The notes: generated by a model from the sequence alone, not told the origin. Positions 1 through 7,464 are shown, counted from the first letter of the stretch. The stretch: DNA of 10,160 nt from Gammaproteobacteria bacterium (GCA_002714125.1 PAWP01000050.1:38901-49060), one strand, 5' to 3'. Made by a program: numbers and translations.

Positions 1-20
1 TCGGCTTCAGTGCTGGACAT
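1..20 (-). CDS. Start of an unknown gene, cut by the window edge
   Basis: A minus-strand ATG at 20-18 begins Met-Ser-Ser-Thr-Glu-Ala and runs off the left edge. An AGGAG/GAGG Shine-Dalgarno lies 4 to 6 bases upstream of the ATG (plus-strand bases 25-30 read ctcctc). That is the main reason to call a start here. It is on the same strand as the GST-like gene and 112 bases downstream of its stop, so it could be read from the same transcript or from its own promoter. Six residues do not allow any functional assignment. Confidence 0.55.
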
Positions 21-67
21 TGTTCTCCTCTAACCGCGCCTGCCTCACCAGAATACCAAGCGGAGAC

Positions 68-126
68 CGGGGCGGACCATCAACCCTATCGCAAGACCTG
101 TCATGCTAGACCGATGATCCGCTCCG
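68..126. repeat. Imperfect inverted repeat between the GST-like gene and the next gene
   Basis: Bases 68-81 (CGGGGCGGACCATC) pair with 113-126 (GATGATCCGCTCCG). The match gives 12 Watson-Crick pairs, one G-T wobble (71/123) and one mismatch (77/117), around a 31-base loop. It lies just after the GST-like stop codon (133) and before the partial gene at 1-20. No T-run follows on either strand, so it is not a standard intrinsic terminator. It could be a mRNA hairpin that separates expression of the two genes, or chance in GC-rich sequence. Confidence 0.35.
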
Positions 127-132
127 CCGCGC

Positions 133-867
133 TCAGGGCGACGCCACCTCGCGAGCCAGCGACATCGGGTCATCCAAAAAGTACGCGTCACTAATACGGT
201 CGACGTAAGCCGCCAGATTGGCCTGGCCCGAGGCCGCGTCCTTCAGGCGCGAAGCGTACGGCGCGTTCAGAATCTGCCACAGGAACGCGTAGGCGGTCGC
301 GTCTACCGACGTCGCCTGCTCGCCAAGTAGGTAGGCTTGGGTTCCGAGTAGCGCTGCAAGCGCATCGAGATCTTCCCGGCCACGCGCGTCGAGTTCATCC
401 TCGGTGAAACCGCCAACGCCGTGTTCGAGACACTTGCGCAGATTGTCATCCCGAGCCCCTTCGTACGTGGCCTCGTCGACCCCCTGCAGCAGGCCGGGCG
501 TGTTCCAGTAGGGCGTCTCGGGAGCCGACCAACGCTCACGTGCCATCACCCACCAGATGTGCTCCTCGATCATGCGCCTGATCGTGTGACCCCGTGCCCG
601 GTCGACCGCACTGAGCGAGCCGTCCAGGGAGTCACCAAAGTGAGCCTTCAGATAGTCAATAATGAAGCCGGAGTCTGCGATCCGCTCACCGTCATGCTCG
701 ATGTAAGGCAGCTTGCCCTTTGGCGCAGTTTCCGCGAACCCGGCCCCGAGGCTTCGCGTCTGAAATTCGATACCGGCCATACGCAGGTATGCCTCCACCT
801 TCAGTACGAACTGACTGATACACCCAAACGTTTCCCATGCAGGACCGAAGCGGCACAGAGTAATCAC
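133..867 (-). CDS. Glutathione S-transferase-like protein, Fax (failed axon connections) type
   Basis: This 244-residue soluble protein has the two-domain GST layout. An N-terminal thioredoxin-like half (about 1-75) opens with the RFGPAW segment (6-11) typical of the Fax/metaxin-related branch. It carries the cis-proline context KGKLPYI (Pro54) and the Asp65-Ser66 pair that in GSTs contacts the glutamyl part of glutathione. The helical C-terminal half (about 90-240) has the conserved Asp189 helix-cap position in TSVDATAYAFL. The usual SPFC-like active-site segment reads S-Q-F-V (18-21), so the common Cys position is Val, while Cys16 is nearby. The start is GTG at 867-865. A GGGAG Shine-Dalgarno lies 7 bases upstream, and starting there gives the expected family N-terminus. 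Bacterial Fax-like proteins have no settled substrate, so conjugation or detoxification is only inferred from the fold. Confidence 0.85.
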   Translation of the reverse strand: MITLCRFGPAWETFGCISQFVLKVEAYLRMAGIEFQTRSLGAGFAETAPKGKLPYIEHDGERIADSGFIIDYLKAHFGDSLDGSLSAVDRARGHTIRRMIEEHIWWVMARERWSAPETPYWNTPGLLQGVDEATYEGARDDNLRKCLEHGVGGFTEDELDARGREDLDALAALLGTQAYLLGEQATSVDATAYAFLWQILNAPYASRLKDAASGQANLAAYVDRISDAYFLDDPMSLAREVASP

Positions 868-874
868 TGTCTTA

Positions 875-879
875 CTCCC
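875..879 (-). promoter_or_regulatory. Shine-Dalgarno deciding the GTG start of the GST-like gene
   Basis: Plus-strand ctccc reads GGGAG on the coding strand, 7 bases before the GTG at 867-865. No in-frame ATG gives a better N-terminus, so the motif supports initiation at GTG. Confidence 0.6.
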
Positions 880-1049
880 GTGATGTGTTCCCGACGAGCA
901 TACCGGACTCTTCGCCCCGATGGCGGCATTGAGATTCGGATATGCGTAGGGGACTCATCAACTTCGACGCAACCCTTAATAGGCTCGATGCAGATGCCGC
1001 CAACCCTGCCCCAGCTCACAGGAGCGACAGGCTACGCGTCGACACCAGC

Positions 1050-1078
1050 AAAACCTAGCCAAGGGCTCTCATGGTTTT
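1050..1078. repeat. Weak nested hairpin downstream of the metallophosphoesterase gene
   Basis: AAAACC (1050-1055) is complementary to GGTTTT (1073-1078), with AGCC/GGCT nested inside around an AAG loop. It lies in the 282-base gap between the phosphoesterase stop (1150) and the GST-like start (867), about 70 bases past that stop on the minus strand. Read on the minus strand the stem ends in UUUU, but no further U-run follows. A transcription end here is possible but weakly supported. I see nothing else definite in the gap. Confidence 0.22.
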
Positions 1079-1149
1079 TGGACCGCTTATCACCAATACT
1101 CATCTACTCGTCGCCAACGAAACGGTCGCGCGGGTCATACGTAGTCAGC

Positions 1150-1902
1150 CTACCGGTAGCCACCCGCCGCGTAGCCCAGCCATGGTTCGTTCTGCCCCAC
1201 CCCAAACCCCGTGATCAGGCCGTCAATAAGCCAGGCTCGAAATTCAGGGTGCGGATCGAGTGCAGCGATCGCGTTAACCGCATCACACCAGGCCAGCGAC
1301 GCAAAAGGCACGGACCTTGGTGTATATGAGCCGTCTTCGATCACACCGTAACAGGCTACCTTATGGCCACACCGGTTCTGACCGACGCTGCCCGGATTAA
1401 TGAAGCGCTGGCCGCCAACCCAGCGCTCAAACTGCACATGGGAGTGCCCGAAGAAGACCAAGGGGCAGGAGCTTCCCTGCGCTAGCGCCTTTACATGCTC
1501 ATCAGGAGAGTCTGGCAACACATGCCGGGGACCACCCTCGACCATACCGTGATGTAGCCAAACTTCCATCTCGCCAACGCTGTACTTGCCGGGCGGCCCT
1601 AGCGCCTCAACCCAGGGCAGGTGTTCCTTATGGATGCCAGCCACAACGTGATTGTTCAGCGCAACCCATGACTCCGGATACTGGGCATACCGCGCCGGGT
1701 CGAGCAGGTCAAGGTCATGGTTGCCCATTATGGCGGGACCCGGCGGAAGCTCGCGCAGTAGCTCTAGCACGACATTGCCCTGCGGGCCTGAAAGGACCGC
1801 GTCACCCAGAAAAATTGACGCGTCCGCATCGCCTTCGGCGGCAAGCACCGCTTGCAGCGCACTAGCGTTGCCGTGCACGTCGCCAAACACCAGCACCTTC
1901 AT
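1150..1902 (-). CDS. Calcineurin-like metallophosphoesterase (YfcE/MJ0936-like)
   Basis: This 250-residue cytoplasmic protein carries every metal-binding block of the calcineurin-like phosphoesterase fold: GDVHGN (Asp8, His10), GD (Asp34), GNHD (Asn61, His62), HHG (His117/118) and GHSH (153-155). It ends the core with NPGSVGQNR (169-177), typical of the small single-domain group that includes YfcE and MJ0936. Such enzymes use two divalent metals to hydrolyse phosphodiesters or phosphomonoesters, and their physiological substrates are often unknown. The ATG at 1902-1900 overlaps the stop codon of the upstream phosphotransferase (ATGA), so translation is probably coupled. No signal peptide or membrane segment is seen. 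A tail of about 60 residues follows the core (about 190-250) and has no motif I recognise. It could act on a product or partner of the phosphotransferase, but this is inferred only from the gene order. Confidence 0.9.
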   Translation of the reverse strand: MKVLVFGDVHGNASALQAVLAAEGDADASIFLGDAVLSGPQGNVVLELLRELPPGPAIMGNHDLDLLDPARYAQYPESWVALNNHVVAGIHKEHLPWVEALGPPGKYSVGEMEVWLHHGMVEGGPRHVLPDSPDEHVKALAQGSSCPLVFFGHSHVQFERWVGGQRFINPGSVGQNRCGHKVACYGVIEDGSYTPRSVPFASLAWCDAVNAIAALDPHPEFRAWLIDGLITGFGVGQNEPWLGYAAGGYR

Positions 1903-4772
1903 CCAGCGCGACCATCAACGGCAAGCCCGTCCACGTTTGCCCTCTGACCATCTTCATGAATGAGAACGGTGCCCGCGTCACCATCGATGGTTAGCAACTG
2001 CCCATGAGTAATCCGTTTTGTGCCGTTGCCCACGCCGAGCACGGCAGGAATCCCGTATTCGCGGGCAACAATGGACCCATGCGCCAGAATGCTGCCAACA
2101 TCGGTAACTAAGCCCACTGCATGGGCAAAGAGTTGCGTCCAAGCCGGCGTTGTCAGGGGCGAAACGAGAATTGAACCCGGCTCCATCTGATCGAATTCAT
2201 GCGGCCCAGTGATGACGCTCGCCGGCGCCGACACCCTGCCCGAACTCACCGGAAAGCCGCGCATGGTGGCGCTCGATTCATCGTTGCGGATCTGGGTCTC
2301 CTTGAAGGCAATACCGTCAATCTGACTCGCGGCTTCCGGCAGGGTGCCGGGCGGGTGGTGAGCACTGCGCGCCTCGCGCAGTGCTCGGCGTTCCGCCGCC
2401 AGCGCCCCCAACTCAGGCAGCGCCAGGCCGCTGGCCCTCGCCGCGATCGCCCGCTCCAGCTCGTCGGTTACAAGGTAGAACGTGTCTTCCGAGACCTGAA
2501 ATGTGCCCGCTTCAACCATGCGCTGGCCCAGTTCGAACGCCATCGGGCGGAGCGTTGACCACGTATAGCCAAATAGGAACGCCACTTCTTCCCGAATATA
2601 GTTGTACTTGCGGGCCAGCCAAAGCCGGAAACGAAACTGCCACCACGCCATGCCGGACAGCAATTCAGAAATGGCTGCGTATTTCTGGTGGCGGATGTTC
2701 GCCGCACGCTTTTCCTGCAGCGAGGGATGGTAATCAGGGTCCTGCACCATTGCCTTCAACGTCGCAAAGAGGGCTGATGGGTCTTCAACCTGAGTGGGCA
2801 CAACAAAGTCCATGCTATAGCCCTGGTGGCCGTAGGTTGCAAGATATGCATCAATATCCGCCAGCACCCCGGCCGTGTCGTTACGTGCCCGTAGGACATC
2901 CATCAAGAAACCGGTCGGCGTGGTCAGTATGAGCCAGGTGAGCTCATCGCTTGTCCGAACCTGCTCCGCAATCGCAAAGAGGTCAGCGTTGGCTTGCATC
3001 GTCCGAGATTCAATGCCGGACAGGAACTGACCGCTGATGAACTGCTCATCCGGTAGCGTCTCACGCAGGAAACACTGCAATTGGTCGTCGGTCGACTTGG
3101 CCACCCCAAACGAGTGACTGGCATTGGATGACCAGTAGTAGCCCTCCTCAATCCCCATCTCCCGGATACCCTCGAGCAGAGTCTCATCGCTCGCAGCCAA
3201 GATATCCAGGGCCGCCCACCGCTCTCCCACTTCAACAAGACGTGGCCGCGTCACATCATGCCATTCACCCAGCTGCCGGTTATTCCACTCAGTATTGTTG
3301 AACGCGACATAGGTAGGGTTGTCACTTTTGGGGAACGTCAACCGAGTCGCAAGCCGGTCCTGGTCTTCAGCCGCCCACCATGCATCAAACTCTACGCGTT
3401 CCTCCACGCCGAGATCCGACCGGAATTGCTCAACGTCACCTGCCGCTATCCGCTCGCGTTCTTCTGCAGGCGGCCCAATCGCAGCGATCCGACGTTTCCT
3501 CAGCTCGGCTTTCTCTTCCGCCTCACGTTCGGCGGCTTCAATCTCCAACTCCGTCACCGGCTCCGGCTTGTCCAGGTCCTTTGCCTGCTCGATGATCTGC
3601 GGAAAGTCGAAGCGCTGGTAGGCGTAACCATCGACAGTGACATACATTGCCCCGCCGCCAACCATCAGGCTTTTACCTTTGCGCGGGGACTCCAGCCCTT
3701 CCGTAAGATACAGTTCCTCGAAAAGCGGGCAGATCGGGTCCGGCATGTTTTCCACAATCTGCCGGCGACTCACAAACTGTGCTGGTTCGGGCAGAGTCCA
3801 ATCCGCTTGCACCGGCTGTACCGGTAGATTCGTAATCGGCCGGGATTGCAGAATATGCAGCACCCCGTCAAGTAGAGCCCACTCGATGTCCTGTGGCTGA
3901 CCCCCATAAAGCGCTTCAATCTCAATCGCAGTCGAGGCCAGTTCGCCAAGCATCGCATCGTCCAGCGATGACGCCTCTTGATCAGCTTCGGGAACTTCTT
4001 CGAGCCGCACGCCCTGCGTCCCGTCCGCCACGATTTTCTGCGCTTTCGGCCCGAGCACCGTCTCGGTCACGCGCTTGGTGGCCTTATCGAGAATGAACGT
4101 ATCCGGAGTCACCTGACCACCTACCACAGCCTCACCGAGTCCATAGCTGGCATTCACGATCATCTCGGCACGTTCTCCGGTAGCCGGATTGGCGGTAAAG
4201 AGGATCCCGGAGACCTCCGACGCTACCATCACCTGCACCACAACCGCCATTGCAACCGAGCCCTGGTCGATGCCATTTTGATGGCGGTAGCTGATGGCCT
4301 GAGTGGTCCAGAGGGAAGCCCAGCAGCAACGGACAGCGTCTAGCACCGAATCTGTCCCCGTAACGTTGAGGTAGGTCTCCTGCTGGCCCGCAAAAGACAG
4401 ACCGGGCAGATCCTCCGCGGTTGCCGATGAACGCACCGCCACAGCCTGCGCCTCGCCGAGCCCGGCACAGGCCTGACTGATCGCCGCACTGATGGCCGTC
4501 GAAAACTCATGGGCATTAATCAGAGCCTGAATGTCACGACTGGCCGCCGTGAATGATGCCCTTCGTTCCACCAGGGCTGGCCGCGCAAGCTCGACAATTT
4601 GTGACTGCAACCCATGCGCGCCAACAAAGTCACGATAGGCCGCCGTGGTCACATGAAACCCGGTTGGCACCCTAAATCCACCGTTGGCCAGGATGGCCAG
4701 CGAGCGGCCTTTACCCCCAACCACATCGAGGCTGTTGTCCCGAGTTTCGAGGGGTACGGTGTAGTCGGTCAT
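1899..4772 (-). CDS. PEP-synthase/rifampin-phosphotransferase-like ATP-dependent phosphotransferase
   Basis: From the ATG at 4772 this is 957 residues; a GTG at 4781 would add three. Domain order (957 numbering) is as follows. An ATP-grasp region (about 10-315) has GGKGRSLAIL, RSSATAED (115-122), GLGEAVVGG and QSRPIT (309-314). A middle region (about 330-830) includes NMPDPICPLFEEL, YGHQGYSMDF and a REE...ED.FYL helix region. A swivelling phosphohistidine domain (about 838-940) has AHGSIVAREYGIPAVLG with candidate catalytic His898. The C-terminal TIM barrel that binds PEP/pyruvate in PpsA and PPDK is absent. This matches rifampin phosphotransferase, in which the His domain carries a phosphate from ATP to a substrate held by the middle domain. 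A charged, probably coiled-coil stretch (about 405-445) interrupts the middle region. The family's substrate varies and cannot be named here. The gene heads an operon with the phosphoesterase gene. Confidence 0.85.
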   Translation of the reverse strand: MTDYTVPLETRDNSLDVVGGKGRSLAILANGGFRVPTGFHVTTAAYRDFVGAHGLQSQIVELARPALVERRASFTAASRDIQALINAHEFSTAISAAISQACAGLGEAQAVAVRSSATAEDLPGLSFAGQQETYLNVTGTDSVLDAVRCCWASLWTTQAISYRHQNGIDQGSVAMAVVVQVMVASEVSGILFTANPATGERAEMIVNASYGLGEAVVGGQVTPDTFILDKATKRVTETVLGPKAQKIVADGTQGVRLEEVPEADQEASSLDDAMLGELASTAIEIEALYGGQPQDIEWALLDGVLHILQSRPITNLPVQPVQADWTLPEPAQFVSRRQIVENMPDPICPLFEELYLTEGLESPRKGKSLMVGGGAMYVTVDGYAYQRFDFPQIIEQAKDLDKPEPVTELEIEAAEREAEEKAELRKRRIAAIGPPAEERERIAAGDVEQFRSDLGVEERVEFDAWWAAEDQDRLATRLTFPKSDNPTYVAFNNTEWNNRQLGEWHDVTRPRLVEVGERWAALDILAASDETLLEGIREMGIEEGYYWSSNASHSFGVAKSTDDQLQCFLRETLPDEQFISGQFLSGIESRTMQANADLFAIAEQVRTSDELTWLILTTPTGFLMDVLRARNDTAGVLADIDAYLATYGHQGYSMDFVVPTQVEDPSALFATLKAMVQDPDYHPSLQEKRAANIRHQKYAAISELLSGMAWWQFRFRLWLARKYNYIREEVAFLFGYTWSTLRPMAFELGQRMVEAGTFQVSEDTFYLVTDELERAIAARASGLALPELGALAAERRALREARSAHHPPGTLPEAASQIDGIAFKETQIRNDESSATMRGFPVSSGRVSAPASVITGPHEFDQMEPGSILVSPLTTPAWTQLFAHAVGLVTDVGSILAHGSIVAREYGIPAVLGVGNGTKRITHGQLLTIDGDAGTVLIHEDGQRANVDGLAVDGRAG

Positions 4773-4774
4773 GA

Positions 4775-4790
4775 TCAGCACCAGTGCTGA
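4775..4790. promoter_or_regulatory. 16-base dyad at the phosphotransferase translation start
   Basis: TCAGCAC and GTGCTGA (4775-4781 and 4784-4790) form a perfect 7-bp inverted repeat with a 2-base centre. On the minus-strand message this could fold as a 6-bp stem with a CUGG loop ending two bases before the AUG at 4772. It would cover the ribosome-binding region, which shows no good Shine-Dalgarno. As DNA it is also a plausible compact operator, lying downstream of the candidate -10 at 4804-4809. Either role is an inference. Confidence 0.4.
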
Positions 4791-4803
4791 AGGGGGACTA
4801 ACG

Positions 4804-4830
4804 AATATACACGTTGAAAGTGCGTGTTAC
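4804..4830 (-). promoter_or_regulatory. Candidate sigma-70-like promoter for the phosphotransferase operon
   Basis: On the minus strand a TATATT box (4809-4804, 5 of 6 to consensus) follows GTAACA (4830-4825, 4 of 6) with a 15-base spacer, shorter than ideal. Transcription would begin near 4797, leaving about 25 untranslated bases that include the dyad at 4775-4790. It sits in the short divergent gap with the peptidase gene, where a promoter is expected. Confidence 0.35.
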
Positions 4831-4849
4831 GGTGCACCAATCGCCGATC

Positions 4850-4855
4850 AGGGAG
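4850..4855 (+). promoter_or_regulatory. Shine-Dalgarno deciding the peptidase start
   Basis: AGGGAG lies 7 bases before the ATG at 4863. The upstream in-frame GTG at 4824 lacks such a site and would place 13 extra residues before the signal peptide, so 4863 is preferred. Confidence 0.65.
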
Positions 4856-4862
4856 ACTCGCG

Positions 4863-6803
4863 ATGGGGCTGACCCGACGTCAGCTGCAAGCCGCCACATG
4901 CGCCGCGCTCTGGCTTGTCGCCAGTGCATACGCCGTCGACGAACGCATCGAAAACGGTGGCAATCTGATACTGCAGGACATTCCGGAGATTCCCGCCGCG
5001 CTAGTCGACGAGCTGGTGCGCTACCAGAACGTGCGCACCGGGATATTTATGGACTGGGACGACAGCGGCGGGCTCTACATCCTGACGCGTTTTGGCGATC
5101 TGCGTCAGCTGCACCACGTTGCCGGCCCCGGCGCAGCCCGGTACCAGCTCACATTCTTCCCCGAGCCAGTCGGCTATACCGCCAAACAACCGGGCGGCGC
5201 CAAACTAGCATTTACGATGGACGCAGGCGGCAACGAATTTGCGCAGATTTTCCTGTTTGACCCGGAAACGGGCGACGCCACCATGCTAACGGACGGTGAA
5301 TCCCGCAACGGCGGTATTCTTTGGGACAAACAAGGTGAACTGCTGGCCTACCGGAGCACACGACGCAATGGCCGCTCCAACGACCTTTGGATAATGGACC
5401 CAACCGCGCCGGCCAACGCTCGCGTGATTTTTACCGCTCAAGACGGTTCAAGCTGGACCGCGGTCGACTTCAGCGCTGACCGTAGATACCTACTAGTCAA
5501 CAACTACGTCTCGATCAACGAGTCGAGCGTACGCCTGCTAGACATGCATACAGGCGACATGCGCCGATTGACCGAAGTGACTGGTTCAAACCTCGCGGCG
5601 GGCTTCGCTAGGGACGGCTTTCTCTTCACGACCGATCGCGGCGGCGAGTTTACCGAACTTGCCTGGGCGCCACTGGAGGACCCCAATGAGGTGCAGATCC
5701 TAACCGCAGATATTCCGTGGGACGTTGAGTTGATCCAGATCTCCAAAGGCGGTCGCCGCGCGGCATTCTCGGTCAACAAAAATGGCTACGACCATCTTTA
5801 TCTGCTTGACCTGAAGCGTTTTACCTATGCCCCAGTCGAACTGCCAGTGGGACTTCTTGGCTGGGTTGCCTTCGCGCCGGACGACAGAGCACTTGCCATG
5901 TCCATCAGCACACCCACTAGCCCTGCCGATACCTATGTGCTTGATCTGAAGCGCAGCCCCACCAGTCACGGCAAATTGACCCGCTGGACCGAAAGTGAGG
6001 TTGGAGGCCTGAACACAGAAAACTTTGTTACGCCCGAAATCCTCAAGTACCCAACGTTCGACGGCCGCAATATTCCAGCTATTGTCTATCGCCCTCGCGG
6101 CAACGGCCCCCACCCCGTCATCGTCGCAATCCACGGCGGACCAGAGAGCCAGGCCCGCCCAGGGTTCAGCAGCACCTACCAGATGTGGATTCAGAAGTTG
6201 GATGCCGCGGTCATCCGGCCTAACGTACGCGGGTCGTCCGGTTACGGCAAAAGCTACCTACGCCTCGACAACGGCAGGCTGCGCGAAGACTCGGTCAAAG
6301 ATATCGGCGCGCTGCTCGACTGGATAGAGACCCAGCCAGACCTAGATGAGAGCCGAGTGGCCGTCACAGGAGGCAGCTACGGTGGCTACATGGTGCTCGC
6401 CTCCGCAGTGCACTACAGTGATCGATTGGTAGCCGGCATCGACCGTGTGGGCATCAGCAACTTCGTCACTTTCCTAACCAATACACAGGACTACCGGCGT
6501 GACCTGCGCCGGCCCGAATACGGCGATGAGCGCGACCCCGCCATGCGTGCGTTCCTCGAGTCCATCAGCCCGCTGAATCATACAGAGCAGATCAGGATTC
6601 CCATGTTGGTCGTGCAGGGTCAGAACGACCCGCGAGTGCCGGTGACCGAATCCGAGCAACTGGTCGAGCGGATGCGGGCTAACGGCCAGGATGTCTGGTA
6701 CATCAACGCGCTCAATGAAGGGCACGGCTACCGGCGAAAGGAAAACCGTGACATCTACCAGCAGGCGACGGTGTTGTTCCTCCAGAAACACCTAGCCAGA
6801 TAG
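4863..6803 (+). CDS. Exported S9-family prolyl oligopeptidase-like serine peptidase
   Basis: From ATG 4863 the product is 646 residues. Residues 1-20 (MGLTRRQLQAATCAALWLVA) begin a signal peptide that probably ends near ASAYA/VDE. TRRQLQ resembles a twin-arginine motif, so Tat export is possible alongside Sec. Residues of about 60-370 are a WD-like beta-propeller with repeated blocks such as IFLFDPETGDATMLT and LWIMDP. The C-terminal alpha/beta-hydrolase domain (about 385-646) has the nucleophile Ser505 in GGSYGGYM, the acid Asp589 in GQNDPRVP and the base His621 in NEGHGY. HGGPESQ (oxyanion region) and RPNVRGSSGYGKSY are also present. This is the S9C/acylaminoacyl-peptidase style of prolyl oligopeptidase. 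These enzymes cleave short peptides that enter through the propeller, so a periplasmic role in peptide use is likely. It is divergent from the phosphotransferase and 43 bases upstream of the CIA30 gene. Confidence 0.93.
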   Translation: MGLTRRQLQAATCAALWLVASAYAVDERIENGGNLILQDIPEIPAALVDELVRYQNVRTGIFMDWDDSGGLYILTRFGDLRQLHHVAGPGAARYQLTFFPEPVGYTAKQPGGAKLAFTMDAGGNEFAQIFLFDPETGDATMLTDGESRNGGILWDKQGELLAYRSTRRNGRSNDLWIMDPTAPANARVIFTAQDGSSWTAVDFSADRRYLLVNNYVSINESSVRLLDMHTGDMRRLTEVTGSNLAAGFARDGFLFTTDRGGEFTELAWAPLEDPNEVQILTADIPWDVELIQISKGGRRAAFSVNKNGYDHLYLLDLKRFTYAPVELPVGLLGWVAFAPDDRALAMSISTPTSPADTYVLDLKRSPTSHGKLTRWTESEVGGLNTENFVTPEILKYPTFDGRNIPAIVYRPRGNGPHPVIVAIHGGPESQARPGFSSTYQMWIQKLDAAVIRPNVRGSSGYGKSYLRLDNGRLREDSVKDIGALLDWIETQPDLDESRVAVTGGSYGGYMVLASAVHYSDRLVAGIDRVGISNFVTFLTNTQDYRRDLRRPEYGDERDPAMRAFLESISPLNHTEQIRIPMLVVQGQNDPRVPVTESEQLVERMRANGQDVWYINALNEGHGYRRKENRDIYQQATVLFLQKHLAR

Positions 6804-6846
6804 CTGGCCGTCCATCTGATCGGCCGCGGCGAACGTATGAGCTTGC

Positions 6847-7464
6847 ATGCAATCTCTGCAATCCCGGTTATACGTATGCATCGCGCTCATCGCCAGCTTC
6901 TGGTGCACCAGCGTTGTTGGGGCCTGCAAAGTTCTGACCGATTTCGACGGCGACACCGGCGACATTCGCTGGCGCACCGTCAATGACGGTGTTATGGGTG
7001 GCCGCTCACGCGGCGATCATCGGGTCACGAATGGTGTGCTTGTATTTCGTGGCGCAACCAACACCAAAGGCGGTGGGTTCTCGTCCATCCGCTCGGTGCG
7101 ACAACGCCTGAACCTAGCCGGTGAGGGCCTAACACTGAGGTTGCGTGGGGATGGCCGTACCTACACCTTCCGCCTCTCCAGCAGGACGCAGCGGGCAACC
7201 TGGTGGGCCGACTTCAGCACCAGCGGAGAATGGGAAACGGTGTTTGTCCCGTTCTCAGACTTCAGCCCTAGGTGGCGCGGCATGCGCCTCAATGGCCCGG
7301 ACCTGCGACCAGAACTAGCGGACGGACTGGGGCTCATGATCTACGACAAACGGGATGGGCCATTCGCTCTGGATGTCGATTCAATCAGCAATTGTGCTGG
7401 GAAACTCGATACCCCACGCCCCGACTGGCGCGCAGCACTGCGCACTCGTCTTAGATATACATAG
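6847..7464 (+). CDS. Exported CIA30 (NDUFAF1-like) domain protein
   Basis: This 205-residue protein contains one CIA30 domain (about 29-183). It is recognisable from the opening LTDFD...WRTVNDGVMGGRSRG, the GGGFSSIRS strand, LRLRGDGRTYTFRL and the closing LDVDSISNC. The domain is a galactose-binding-like beta sandwich. In mitochondria NDUFAF1 helps assemble respiratory complex I, but bacterial single-domain versions have no established role. The first 26 residues look like an export signal with hydrophobic core YVCIALIASFW, followed by VVGA-Cys27. That fits a permissive lipobox or a signal peptidase I site. Cys183 at the domain end could pair with Cys27 if the protein is not lipidated. Only a weak ribosome-binding site precedes the ATG. 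It lies 43 bases after the peptidase gene with no terminator visible, so co-transcription is likely. Confidence 0.85.
   Translation: MQSLQSRLYVCIALIASFWCTSVVGACKVLTDFDGDTGDIRWRTVNDGVMGGRSRGDHRVTNGVLVFRGATNTKGGGFSSIRSVRQRLNLAGEGLTLRLRGDGRTYTFRLSSRTQRATWWADFSTSGEWETVFVPFSDFSPRWRGMRLNGPDLRPELADGLGLMIYDKRDGPFALDVDSISNCAGKLDTPRPDWRAALRTRLRYT

Noticed and set aside
421..1329. A 302-codon plus-strand open frame
   Set aside because: It runs antisense to the 5' half of the GST-like gene and the 3' end of the phosphoesterase gene. Its protein has no recognisable domain, and both minus-strand genes have clear family motifs.
3258..3827. A 189-codon plus-strand open frame
   Set aside because: It lies wholly antisense to the well-supported phosphotransferase gene and has no domain-like features.
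1899..4772. Calling the large enzyme phosphoenolpyruvate synthase (PpsA)
   Set aside because: The swivelling His domain is at the very C-terminus and the PEP/pyruvate-binding TIM barrel is missing, so PEP synthesis is unlikely.
4824..4862. Upstream GTG start for the S9 peptidase
   Set aside because: It lacks a Shine-Dalgarno and puts 13 residues before the signal peptide. The ATG at 4863 has AGGGAG at good spacing.
5700..6134. A 144-codon minus-strand open frame
   Set aside because: It is antisense to the S9 peptidase propeller and hydrolase coding region, whose motifs are unambiguous.
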